Made by a program: the position numbers and the translations under genes. From assembly GCF_000631985.1 (NCBI RefSeq), contig NZ_JFYN01000018.1, positions 1 to 64,000 on the forward strand: a DNA stretch of 64,000 bases. Reading direction: 5' to 3'. Under the pieces are notes generated by a model. That model saw nothing but the letters and a program-made list of their open reading frames with translations, did not search any database and was not told the DNA's origin. This DNA is from Pseudomonas sp. RIT288. GTDB taxonomy: Bacteria > Pseudomonadota > Gammaproteobacteria > Pseudomonadales > Pseudomonadaceae. Of this stretch, positions 32,405-44,109 are shown piece after piece (the stretch's first letter is position 1; every line of letters begins with the position of its first letter).

Positions 32405-32986
32405 ATGTCGACATTAGATGAAGAAGATCGCCGCGAATACTACCGTATCGAGGACACGATCGCACTGGAAATTCGGCCCCTGTCCGCTCCCGAAGCCGCA
32501 GGCCAGGAAGTGTTGCAGGATGCTTCCCCGCTGTTCAACCTGCTCAGCGAACTGCACCTGAGCGAATTCGAATCGCAGCACCTGTTGCGCCAGATCAGCG
32601 AGCGCGACCGGGCTATCGCCGCGTTCCTCAAATCCCAGAACAAACGCATCGATCTGCTCAGCCAGGTGGTCGCCCTGACCGTGCTCGGCCATATCGGCGA
32701 GCCACAACCGGTGATCATCTCCGAAGGCGGGATCGACTTTCAGCACCCGACCCCGATTGCCACTGGCGCGCACCTGTCGGTGAAACTGGTGCTGATGCCG
32801 CAGGCACTGGGCCTGCTGCTGCGCGCCCGCGTCACCCATTGCGACCGCAAGGGCGACGGCTACGACGTCGGCACCGAGTTCGAACACTTGACCGACGCCC
32901 AGCGTCAGTTGCTCGCCCGCTATATCTTGCAGAAACAGGCCCAGGAACGACGCCTGGCCCGTGAACAGAACGAATCAGGCATTTAA
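32405..32986 (+). CDS. PilZ-domain protein with an incomplete second motif
   Basis: A 193-residue protein. RREYYRI at residues 9-15 contains an RxxxR motif; a helical middle (about 40-95) follows, then a PilZ-like beta domain. The second motif, normally (D/N)xSxxG, reads IISEGG, so the acidic/Asn residue is gone while Ser and the last Gly remain. c-di-GMP binding may thus be weak or lost. It is divergent from lolC and is followed 14 bases later by the phosphodiesterase gene. Confidence 0.82.
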   Translation: MSTLDEEDRREYYRIEDTIALEIRPLSAPEAAGQEVLQDASPLFNLLSELHLSEFESQHLLRQISERDRAIAAFLKSQNKRIDLLSQVVALTVLGHIGEPQPVIISEGGIDFQHPTPIATGAHLSVKLVLMPQALGLLLRARVTHCDRKGDGYDVGTEFEHLTDAQRQLLARYILQKQAQERRLAREQNESGI

Positions 32987-33000
32987 ATTAAGGAAGCACC

Positions 33001-33723
33001 GTGACCCTCATCTACGGCCACCGCGGCGCCAAGGGCGAAGCACCGGAAAATACCCTGACCAGTTTTCAGGAATGTCTCAAGCACGGCGTGCGCCGTTGCG
33101 AACTGGATCTGCACCTGTCCAAGGACGGCGAGCTGATGGTGATCCACGACCCGACCCTCAAGCGCACCACCGACCGGCGTGGCAAGGTGGTCGAGCACAC
33201 CGCCGCCGAACTGGTGACCTATGACGCGCGCAAGGGCGGCCCGGGCTGGATCAAACCGTGCCCGATTCCGACCCTGGAAGAATTGTTCGAGCAGTGTGAT
33301 TTCGAGCACTGGCAACTGGAAGTCAAAAGCGCTTCACGCACCCGCGCCGCGACTACCGTACTGGCGATTCGCGAAATGGCCCAGCGTCACGGCTTGCTGG
33401 ACAAGGTCACCATTACTTCGAGCTCACGGGAAGTGCTGAAAGCGGCGCTGGATCTGGTGCCGGATGTGTCGCGCGGACTGGTGGCCGAATACGCCTGGCT
33501 CGACCCGTTGAAGGTCGCCGCCAGCTATGGCTGTGAGATTCTGGCTTTGAACTGGACGCTGTGTACGCCGGAACGTCTGCAGAAGGCGCAGCGTCAGGGG
33601 CTGCATGTGTCGGTGTGGACCGTCAACGAGCCCGCGCTGATGCGCAGACTCGCCGACTTCGGCGTTGACAGCCTGATTACAGACTTTCCCGGTTTGGCCA
33701 CTGCCACCCTCGAGAATTGCTGA
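33001..33723 (+). CDS. Cytoplasmic glycerophosphodiester phosphodiesterase
   Basis: A 240-residue GDPD-family enzyme (GlpQ/UgpQ type) with a GTG start preceded by AAGGA. YGHRGAKGEAPENT (residues 4-17) holds the catalytic histidine and metal-binding glutamate; ELDLHLSKDGELMVIHDPTL follows with the second histidine. There is no signal peptide, so it acts in the cytoplasm like UgpQ, splitting glycerophosphodiesters into glycerol-3-phosphate and an alcohol. It sits directly behind the PilZ gene and is convergent with sthA. Confidence 0.92.
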   Translation: MTLIYGHRGAKGEAPENTLTSFQECLKHGVRRCELDLHLSKDGELMVIHDPTLKRTTDRRGKVVEHTAAELVTYDARKGGPGWIKPCPIPTLEELFEQCDFEHWQLEVKSASRTRAATTVLAIREMAQRHGLLDKVTITSSSREVLKAALDLVPDVSRGLVAEYAWLDPLKVAASYGCEILALNWTLCTPERLQKAQRQGLHVSVWTVNEPALMRRLADFGVDSLITDFPGLATATLENC

Positions 33724-33765
33724 AATCGGTCTCCCCGGCCGGCTCAGGCCACCGGCCGGAGCCCG

Positions 33766-35160
33766 TCAAAAAAGCCGGTTGAGGCCGTCGTACGCCGCTA
33801 CCCGATAGGCTTCGGCCATGGTCGGGTAGTTGAACGTGGTGTTGACGAAGTACTTCAGCGTGTTCAACTCGCCTGGCTGGCTCATGATCGCCTGACCAAT
33901 GTGCACGATCTCCGACGCCTGATAACCGAAGCAGTGAACACCCAGCACTTCCAGGGTTTCACGGTGGAACAGGATCTTCAGCATGCCTTGCGGCTCGCCG
34001 GCGATCTGCGCACGCGCCATGCTCTTGAAGAACGCCTTGCCGACTTCGTACGGCACCTTGGCCTGGGTCAGCTCCTGCTCGTTCTTGCCGATCGAGCTGA
34101 TCTCCGGAATGGTGTAGATGCCGGTCGGCACGTCATTCACGAAGCGCCAGCTACCGTTATCAACGATGCTGCCGGCAGCCGACCGACCCTGGTCGTGGGC
34201 GGCACTGGCCAGGCTCGGCCAGCCGATCACGTCGCCGGCGCCGTAGATGTTCGGCACGCAAGTGCGGTAAGCCTCGTCGACTTCGATCTGGCCACGACTG
34301 TTGACCTTGACCCCGATGTTTTCCAGACCGAGCTGGTCGGTGTTACCGGTACGGCCGTTGCACCAGAGCAAGGCGTCAGCCTTGATCTTCTTGCCGGACT
34401 TGAGGTGCAGGACCACGCCGTTGTCCACGCCTTCAACGCGATCGTAATCCTCGTTGTGGCGCACGGTGATGTTGTTGTTGCTGAAGTGGTAGCTCAACGC
34501 CTGGGAGATTTCCGAGTCGAGGAAGCTCAGCAACTGACCGCGGTTGTCCACCAGTTCAACCAATACACCCAGACCGCTGAAGATCGAAGCGTATTCACAG
34601 CCGATCACGCCGGCGCCGTACACGATCAGTTTGCGCGGGGTGTGGCCGAGGCTGAGGATGGTGTCGCTATCGTAGATGCGCGGGTGATTGAAATCGATGT
34701 CCGCCGGGCGATACGGGCGCGAACCGGTGGCGATGATGATGTGCTTGGCCACCAGCTTCTCGACCACGCCGTTGGCGCAGACCACTTCGATGGTTTGCTC
34801 GTCGGCGAAGCTGCCGGTGCCGAAGAACACATCGACGCGGTTACGGGCGTAGTAGCCGGTGCGCGAAGCGACTTGTTTGGAAATGACTTTCTCGGCGCTT
34901 TTCAACACGTCCGGGAAGGAGAACCAGCGTGGCTCGCCGATCGCCCGGAACATCGGGTTGGTGTTGAACTGCATGATCTGCCGGACCGAGTGACGCAGGG
35001 CCTTGGACGGGATGGTACCGAGGTGGGTGCAGTTACCGCCGACCTGGCGACGGCTGTCGACCATCGCCACCTTGCGCCCTGCTTTGGCGGCATTCATTGC
35101 CGCGCCTTCTCCCGCCGGGCCGGAACCCAACACCACCACGTCGTAGTTGTAGACAGCCAT
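33766..35160 (-). CDS. sthA: Soluble pyridine nucleotide transhydrogenase SthA
   Basis: A 464-residue FAD flavoprotein that passes hydride between NADPH and NAD. The FAD-binding GSGPAGEGAAMNAA is at residues 12-25 and the NAD(P)-binding VIGCEYASIFSGLG near 180. The region that holds the redox disulfide in related reductases reads GGNCTHLGTIPSK, with Thr in place of the second cysteine, as in known SthA proteins. A C-terminal dimerisation domain is present. It fits the full family length. Confidence 0.96.
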   Translation of the reverse strand: MAVYNYDVVVLGSGPAGEGAAMNAAKAGRKVAMVDSRRQVGGNCTHLGTIPSKALRHSVRQIMQFNTNPMFRAIGEPRWFSFPDVLKSAEKVISKQVASRTGYYARNRVDVFFGTGSFADEQTIEVVCANGVVEKLVAKHIIIATGSRPYRPADIDFNHPRIYDSDTILSLGHTPRKLIVYGAGVIGCEYASIFSGLGVLVELVDNRGQLLSFLDSEISQALSYHFSNNNITVRHNEDYDRVEGVDNGVVLHLKSGKKIKADALLWCNGRTGNTDQLGLENIGVKVNSRGQIEVDEAYRTCVPNIYGAGDVIGWPSLASAAHDQGRSAAGSIVDNGSWRFVNDVPTGIYTIPEISSIGKNEQELTQAKVPYEVGKAFFKSMARAQIAGEPQGMLKILFHRETLEVLGVHCFGYQASEIVHIGQAIMSQPGELNTLKYFVNTTFNYPTMAEAYRVAAYDGLNRLF

Positions 35161-35357
35161 GCGTACTCCTCAGAACAGGCCGCGGTGCCAGCAGCACCGG
35201 CGGCTAAATCACGCCGAATCGCGGCGCGAAGGAACAATTGGGGGTCAGTAAAGAACCCGGACACAGTCTATAGAAGCGTCAACGCCGCGCACATTAACCC
35301 TTGGTCGCGTCGTAGGCTACTTTTGCCTGCACTACAACGCCAGCTTTCGTACTGTTT

Positions 35358-36392
35358 TCAGTCAACTTTTGCGCCACCGAGGCGTTCGAAAGCCGTACTG
35401 ATGCGGATAACAAAACCTGTATCGGCACGAATGACGAAGAATGCACCAATGTCGTGTTTTTCGGCATAGTCCCAAGCCCTTTCAGGCCCGAGAATCAGCA
35501 ACAGCGTCGATAGTCCATCGGCCATCAACGCTGAAGGATGAATCACCGTGACTGACGCCAGGCTGTGTAGGACCGGCGCCCCGCTACGCGCATCGAAGGT
35601 GTGGGAATAACGCCGGCCATCCTGCAGGAAATAGTTGCGGTAATCACCGGAGGTGGAGACGCCGTAGCCATCGACCTGAATGATCCGTTCGGCCACCTGT
35701 TGATCGTCACGCGGCGCCTCCAGCGCGATGCGCCATGCCGAGCCGTCGAGCTTCTTGCCCCTGGCCTTCAGCTCGCCGGTGGCTTCGGCGAGATAGTCAT
35801 GGATGCCCATCGATTCGAGCCGGGCGGCAATGGTGTCAACGGCGTAGCCGGCAGCGATGCTGTTGAAGTCGACTTCGACAGCGGCGTCCTTGCACAAGCG
35901 GTCGCCGTCGATATGCAGATGGTGATAACCGACCCGCTGCAGGGTTTCGGCCAGCGCGGTGGGGTCGGGGATTTTCTCTCCACGCCCTTGCGGGCCAAAA
36001 CCCCACAAATTCATCAACGGCTCGACAGTCAGGTCGTAGGAACCTTCGCTTTGCTCTGACAGCTGTTCGCCGACACGAACCAATTCGAGCACGGCAGCCG
36101 GCATGGTCTGACAGCTGTTCGCCGGCAACGCATTGAAGCGCTCAATGTCGGAGTCATTGCGGTAGGTCGACATCTGCCGATCAACGTCGCTAAGGATTTT
36201 TTCCACTTCCAGCTGAACCTGCACAGCCTCGGGAAGGCCGGCGTGGCGCACGTACTTGACCGAATAGGTGCTGCCCATGGTCGGGCCGCCGAAGCTTTCC
36301 ATGGAGTCGCCGTTGCCGCAGCCGGAAAAGCTGCCCACCAGCATCAAAAGGCCAATCAGCCCCCCTTTAGACAAATCCCCTACTCCCCACAC
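35358..36392 (-). CDS. apbE: ApbE-type FAD:protein FMN transferase
   Basis: A 344-residue lipoprotein-type ApbE: signal sequence with possible lipobox SGC (near residue 25), then GPTMGSTYSVKY, the NSIAAGYAVD region, GELKARGKKLDGSAWRI, SGDYRNYF, HTFDARSGAPV and ADGLSTLLLILG. It attaches FMN to threonine of target flavoproteins such as NqrB/NqrC. In P. aeruginosa the nqr genes are nearby; here none follow, and a palindromic repeat and a transporter gene take their place. Confidence 0.92.
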   Translation of the reverse strand: MWGVGDLSKGGLIGLLMLVGSFSGCGNGDSMESFGGPTMGSTYSVKYVRHAGLPEAVQVQLEVEKILSDVDRQMSTYRNDSDIERFNALPANSCQTMPAAVLELVRVGEQLSEQSEGSYDLTVEPLMNLWGFGPQGRGEKIPDPTALAETLQRVGYHHLHIDGDRLCKDAAVEVDFNSIAAGYAVDTIAARLESMGIHDYLAEATGELKARGKKLDGSAWRIALEAPRDDQQVAERIIQVDGYGVSTSGDYRNYFLQDGRRYSHTFDARSGAPVLHSLASVTVIHPSALMADGLSTLLLILGPERAWDYAEKHDIGAFFVIRADTGFVIRISTAFERLGGAKVD

Positions 36393-36418
36393 AAAGTTGA
36401 AGATTATGCGCCAGAACC

Positions 36419-36516
36419 TGTAGGAGCTGCCGAGTGAAACGAGGCTGCGATCTTTTGATCCTGATCTTTAAATCAAGGTCAGGATCAAAAGATCGCAGCG
36501 TGCCGCAGCGCCTACA
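36419..36516. repeat. Palindromic repeat (GAGCTGC...GATCTTTTGATC family)
   Basis: A 98-base inverted repeat beginning TGTAGGAGCTGCCGAGTGAA and ending with an imperfect complement, upstream of apbE and the MFS transporter. The remaining 36517-36723 shows no gene and no sure promoter. Confidence 0.88.
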
Positions 36517-36723
36517 TGTTTTTCATCCGCTTGATAGCGCCATGCTGGCCTTTGTAATGGCTACATCGTTTAAGCAGCGCCCTAACCAGTTGTTGCCTAA
36601 CGATCTTTATACACATATGGTTACAAAACTGTTCACGGGTACTGCCTGAGTTTGCCGCGTGACGGCGAGGACGTGTCTAGATCAGGGATTTCCAATAAGA
36701 CAGCCAACAGAGAGTACGAACCA

Positions 36724-38025
36724 ATGTCCTCGACCACGGGCAAAGGCAAAGCGATTTTTCGCGTTGTCAGCGGCAATTTTCTCGAGATGTTCGACTTTAT
36801 GGTCTATGGCTTCTACGCCACGGCCATCGCCAAAACCTTTTTCCCGGCCGACAGCGCCTTCGCTTCCCTGATGCTTTCCCTGGCCACCTTCGGTGCCGGC
36901 TTCCTGATGCGTCCGCTGGGCGCGATCTTCCTTGGTGCCTACATTGACCGTCACGGTCGTCGCCAGGGTCTGATCATCACCCTTGCGCTGATGGCCGCCG
37001 GCACGATCCTGATTGCCTGCGTGCCGGGCTATGCCACCCTTGGTGTCGCCGCGCCGTTGATCGTGCTGTTCGGTCGCTTGCTGCAAGGCTTCTCGGCAGG
37101 CGTCGAGCTGGGCGGTGTTTCGGTGTACTTGGCGGAGATCGCCACGCCGGGCCGCAAAGGCTTTTTCGTCAGTTGGCAGTCCGCCAGCCAGCAAGCGGCG
37201 GTGGTGTTCGCCGGCCTGCTCGGGGTTGGCCTCAACCACTGGCTGAGCCCTGAACAAATGGGTGACTGGGGCTGGCGCGTGCCGTTCCTGATCGGCTGCA
37301 TGATCGTTCCGGTGATCTTCATCATTCGTCGTTCGCTGGAAGAAACCCCGGAATTCCAGGCGCGCAAACATCGCCCTACCCTGCGGGAAATCGTCCGCTC
37401 GATCGGTCAGAACTTTGGCATCGTCATCGCCGGCATGGCGCTGGTGGTGATGACTACGGTTTCGTTCTACCTGATCACTGCCTACACCCCGACCTTCGGC
37501 AAGGCTGAACTGCATCTGTCGGACCTTGACGCGCTGCTGGTGACCGTGTGCATTGGTCTGTCGAACTTCTTCTGGCTGCCGGTGATGGGCGCGGTGTCCG
37601 ACAAGATCGGGCGTAAACCCCTACTGCTGGCGGCGACCCTTCTGGCGATCCTGACTGCTTATCCGGCGCTGTCGTGGCTGGTGGCGAACCCGAGCTTCAG
37701 TCATTTGCTGATCGTCGAACTCTGGTTGTCGTTCCTGTACGGCTCGTACAACGGCGCGATGGTGGTGGCCCTGACCGAAATCATGCCGGTGGAAGTGCGC
37801 ACTACGGGGTTCTCGCTGGCTTACAGCCTGGCGACGGCGACCTTTGGCGGGTTTACCCCGGCAGCCTGTACTTATCTGATTCATGTACTGGACAACAAGG
37901 CTGCGCCGGGTATCTGGCTCAGTGGTGCGGCGGTGCTGGGGCTGATTGCGACGTTGGTGCTGTTCCGCGGCAACAAACATGAGCTGCGGACTGCGCAAGC
38001 GGCTGTGGCAGGTGGCGCCCGATAG
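36724..38025 (+). CDS. MFS transporter, citrate/tricarballylate:H+ symporter type
   Basis: A 433-residue protein with 12 membrane helices of the metabolite:H+ symporter group. GNFLEMFDFMVYGFYATAI is at the start, the MFS loop 2-3 motif GAYIDRHGRRQGL near residue 85, and RLLQGFSAGVELGGVSVYLAE near 130. It is closest in feel to the citrate (CitA) and tricarballylate (TcuC) carriers; substrate is inferred. Start 36724 is chosen for family fit; the frame is open from 36652. Confidence 0.82.
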   Translation: MSSTTGKGKAIFRVVSGNFLEMFDFMVYGFYATAIAKTFFPADSAFASLMLSLATFGAGFLMRPLGAIFLGAYIDRHGRRQGLIITLALMAAGTILIACVPGYATLGVAAPLIVLFGRLLQGFSAGVELGGVSVYLAEIATPGRKGFFVSWQSASQQAAVVFAGLLGVGLNHWLSPEQMGDWGWRVPFLIGCMIVPVIFIIRRSLEETPEFQARKHRPTLREIVRSIGQNFGIVIAGMALVVMTTVSFYLITAYTPTFGKAELHLSDLDALLVTVCIGLSNFFWLPVMGAVSDKIGRKPLLLAATLLAILTAYPALSWLVANPSFSHLLIVELWLSFLYGSYNGAMVVALTEIMPVEVRTTGFSLAYSLATATFGGFTPAACTYLIHVLDNKAAPGIWLSGAAVLGLIATLVLFRGNKHELRTAQAAVAGGAR

Positions 38026-38114
38026 GACGCCATCGCTGGCAGGCCAGCTCCCACAGGGGATTTGTGAACGACACAGATCCCCTTCTGGCACTAAATTTCT
38101 AAATGACCTTAAAG

Positions 38115-38192
38115 AAAAGATCGCAGCCTTCGGCAGCTCCTGCAGGATCAAATGCGATCCCCTGCAGGAGCTGCCGAAGGCTGCGATCTTTT
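38115..38192. repeat. Palindromic repeat (GAGCTGC...GATCTTTT family)
   Basis: AAAAGATCGCAGCCTTCGGC faces its complement around a 16-base loop, downstream of the transporter gene and just before the gap terminator. Confidence 0.88.
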
Positions 38193-38205
38193 GATCTTCT
38201 CCAAA

Positions 38206-38239
38206 CAAAAACGCCCCGACCTAAGTCGGGGCGTATTCA
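38206..38239. terminator. Bidirectional terminator between the MFS gene and gap
   Basis: ACGCCCCGAC, loop CTAA, GTCGGGGCGT with an A run on its left: a strong terminator for the leftward gap gene and perhaps for both. Confidence 0.92.
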
Positions 38240-38253
38240 TTTGCAGCCAAGGC

Positions 38254-39702
38254 TTAGCGCGGGAACGCTGGCGGGTTTACACCGGCCATGTCTTCCATCA
38301 CGCGAACCACCTGGCAGCTGTAGCCGAACTCGTTGTCGTACCAGACGTACAGAACAACGCGGTTGTCCTGAACGATGGTCGCTTCAGCATCGACCACACC
38401 GGCGTGACGCGAGCCCACGAAGTCAGTGGACACCACTTCCTGCGAGTTGACGAAGTCGATTTGCTTGTGCAGATCGGAGTGCAGCGCCATGTAGCGCAGG
38501 TACTCGTTCATCTCTTCACGGCTGGCGGCTTTCTCAAGATTCAGGTTAAGAATGGCCATCGACACGTTTGGCGTCGGAACGCGGATCGCGTTACCGGTCA
38601 GCTTGCCGGCCAGCTCAGGCAGGGCCTTGGCAGCAGCGGTGGCAGCACCGGTCTCGGTGATCACCATGTTCAGCGCGGCGGAACGGCCACGGCGATCGCC
38701 CTTGTGGAAGTTGTCGATCAGGTTCTGGTCGTTGGTGTACGAGTGAACGGTTTCGACGTGACCGTTGATGATGCCGAACTTGTCATTCACAGCTTTCAGC
38801 ACCGGCACGATGGCGTTGGTGGTGCAGGAAGCGGCGGACACGATCTTGTCGTCAGCGGTGATTTCGTTGTGGTTGATACCGTGAACGATGTTCTTCAGTT
38901 TGCCTTTGCCAGGCGCGGTCAGAACAACGCGAGCGACACCCGGGCATTGCAGGTGCTGGCCCAGGCCATCGGCGTCACGCCATACACCGGTGTTGTCCAC
39001 CAGCAGCGCGTCTTTGATGCCGTACTGGGTGTAATCCACCTCGGTCGGGTTCTTCGCATAGATCACCTGGATCAGGTTACCGTTGGCGGTGATGGTGTTG
39101 TTTTCTTCGTCGATGACGATGGTGCCGTTGAACGGGCCGTGTACCGAATCGCGACGCAGCAGGCTGGCGCGCTTGGTCAGGTCGTTTTCGGCGCCCTTGC
39201 GCACGACGATGGCACGCAGACGCAGACCGTCGCCACCACCGGTTTTCTCGATCAGGATGCGCGCCAGCAGACGGCCGATACGACCGAAGCCGTACAGCAC
39301 AACGTCAGTGCCTTTGCGGGCCGAAGCGTTTTGCTGACCAACCACGTCAGCCAGTTCTTCACGCACGAACTGCTCGGCGCTGCGGCCATTGCCTTCGCTG
39401 CGGAATTTGAACGCCAACTTGCCCAGGTCTACCGAAGCCGCGCCGAGCTTGAGCTCGCTCATGGCTTTAAGCAGAGGGAATGTTTCGTGGACGGAGAGTT
39501 CGCTATCGTCGGAGGAACGGTGGCGAGCAAAGCGGTGAGCTTTGAGAATCGCGATGACAGACTGGTTGATCAGGCTGCGGCCATAGATCGAGCTCACCAC
39601 GTTGTTATTGCGGTAGAGCTGACCGATAAGCGGAATCATCGCTTCTGCGAGTGCTTCACGGTCGATCCATTCACCAAGACACTGGTCGGGCTTCTGAGTC
39701 AC
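38254..39702 (-). CDS. gap: Long-form glyceraldehyde-3-phosphate dehydrogenase
   Basis: A 482-residue GAPDH with an N-terminal extension of about 130 residues before the NAD-binding GFGRIGR. The catalytic cysteine is in SAASCTTNAIVPV and the C-terminal WYDNEFGYSCQVVR is normal. The GTG start at 39702 (VTQKPDQCLGEW) is chosen because GGAAGG lies 6-11 bases upstream; an ATG five codons earlier (39717) is possible, and the open frame reaches 39810. It is the Pseudomonas-type enzyme next to mfd, distinct from the short GapA; the extension's role is unknown. Confidence 0.92.
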   Translation of the reverse strand: MTQKPDQCLGEWIDREALAEAMIPLIGQLYRNNNVVSSIYGRSLINQSVIAILKAHRFARHRSSDDSELSVHETFPLLKAMSELKLGAASVDLGKLAFKFRSEGNGRSAEQFVREELADVVGQQNASARKGTDVVLYGFGRIGRLLARILIEKTGGGDGLRLRAIVVRKGAENDLTKRASLLRRDSVHGPFNGTIVIDEENNTITANGNLIQVIYAKNPTEVDYTQYGIKDALLVDNTGVWRDADGLGQHLQCPGVARVVLTAPGKGKLKNIVHGINHNEITADDKIVSAASCTTNAIVPVLKAVNDKFGIINGHVETVHSYTNDQNLIDNFHKGDRRGRSAALNMVITETGAATAAAKALPELAGKLTGNAIRVPTPNVSMAILNLNLEKAASREEMNEYLRYMALHSDLHKQIDFVNSQEVVSTDFVGSRHAGVVDAEATIVQDNRVVLYVWYDNEFGYSCQVVRVMEDMAGVNPPAFPR

Positions 39703-39741
39703 GGGAACCTTCCACATGTAGGGGCAGAAAAAAGGGGCTAC

Positions 39742-39770
39742 ATTATGCCGCCGAGAACCTCTTGTAGCAA
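39742..39770 (-). promoter_or_regulatory. Sigma-70-type promoter for gap
   Basis: On the minus strand TTGCTA (39770-39765), a 17-base spacer and CATAAT (39747-39742). It lies about 40 bases before the GTG at 39702, which also argues against translation starting at 39810. Confidence 0.6.
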
Positions 39771-40004
39771 TGCGCGCTTGTCGCGCAATCGGTAACAAAA
39801 TTCCGTTCAAAAAAATTACGCCTCGCGCCAGCCCAGTAAAACCGGGGCTTTCAGCGCAGTCAATTTTTCGACGACTGTTAGACGATGTCTGTAACCCTCC
39901 GTAACACCAGCCAGTTTCGGCACTACATAACCACTAAAAAAGTGCTCGTTTTTATGGTTACCACTACATTTCGCGTAAACCGCGAAGATAGACGCAGTCT
40001 GCAA

Positions 40005-40034
40005 CTGACAGCCGGCACCGGACGCCGCTACAAT
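40005..40034 (+). promoter_or_regulatory. Sigma-70-type promoter for mfd
   Basis: CTGACA (40005-40010), an 18-base spacer and TACAAT (40029-40034), giving a leader of about 30 bases before the GTG of mfd. The rest of the 39771-40004 gap shows no gene. Confidence 0.6.
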
Positions 40035-40071
40035 TACCGACTTTGTCGCAAAGCCTGGAGCTCAACCTTCC

Positions 40072-43521
<3,450 letters not shown>

Positions 43522-43531
43522 AGGACGCCGC

Positions 43532-44098
43532 ATGCGCCTGTTTCGCTCACTGACTTTGCTACTTGCTTTAGTAGCCCCTTCGGTTTTCGCCGATGACCTG
43601 TATCAGGTCGAAATGATTCTGGTGCGCCAGAACGCCGTGCCGGCTATCGTCAGCCGCGCCGCCCCGGAAGACTGGGCCGCCGGCGCTCAACGTCTGGGCG
43701 ATGACAGCCTGCGCACACCTGCGCTCGGCGACGTTGCCAGCAAACTCAGCGCCAGCGGTGATTACAGCGTGCTGATGCACAAGGCCTGGCAGCAGCCCCT
43801 CGGCGAAGCGCCGACCAAGGTGGCCGTCAGCGACGGCAAGGAACAGTTCGGCCAGTTCCCGATCGAGGGCACTCTGGAAATGAAACTCGGGCGTTTCACC
43901 GACGTGAACGCCGATTTCTGGGTCAACCAGATCGACGCCAACGGCATGGTCACCGCCAGCGAACGCCTGAAGCAGGACAGCCACACCAAAAACGGCCAGC
44001 TCAACTATCTCGACAATGGCCACCTGGCGCTGCTGATCAAGATCACTTCCCTGACGGCGCCCGCCCCACGGCAAGCCCCTGAAGCGATTCCGGACTGA
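43532..44098 (+). CDS. CsiV-family periplasmic protein
   Basis: A 188-residue protein with a signal peptide ending VFA (about residue 20) and mature start DDLYQVEMILVRQ. The beta-rich body with FPIEGTLEMKLGRFTDVNADFWV fits the CsiV (peptidoglycan-binding) family described in Shewanella. Role here is unknown. It lies 10 bases after mfd and 11 bases before the SNF2-type helicase gene, so the three are probably cotranscribed. Confidence 0.8.
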   Translation: MRLFRSLTLLLALVAPSVFADDLYQVEMILVRQNAVPAIVSRAAPEDWAAGAQRLGDDSLRTPALGDVASKLSASGDYSVLMHKAWQQPLGEAPTKVAVSDGKEQFGQFPIEGTLEMKLGRFTDVNADFWVNQIDANGMVTASERLKQDSHTKNGQLNYLDNGHLALLIKITSLTAPAPRQAPEAIPD

Positions 44099-44109
44099 TC
44101 GAAGTCCTT

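Noticed and set aside
33731..33760. GGCCGG hairpin between glpQ-like gene and sthA as a terminator
   Set aside because: A stem CCGGCCGG/CCGGCCGG exists, but no T run follows on either strand, so it was not listed as a terminator.
36434..36649. Small frame of 71 codons starting in the palindromic repeat
   Set aside because: Begins inside a repeat, has no ribosome site and no family likeness.
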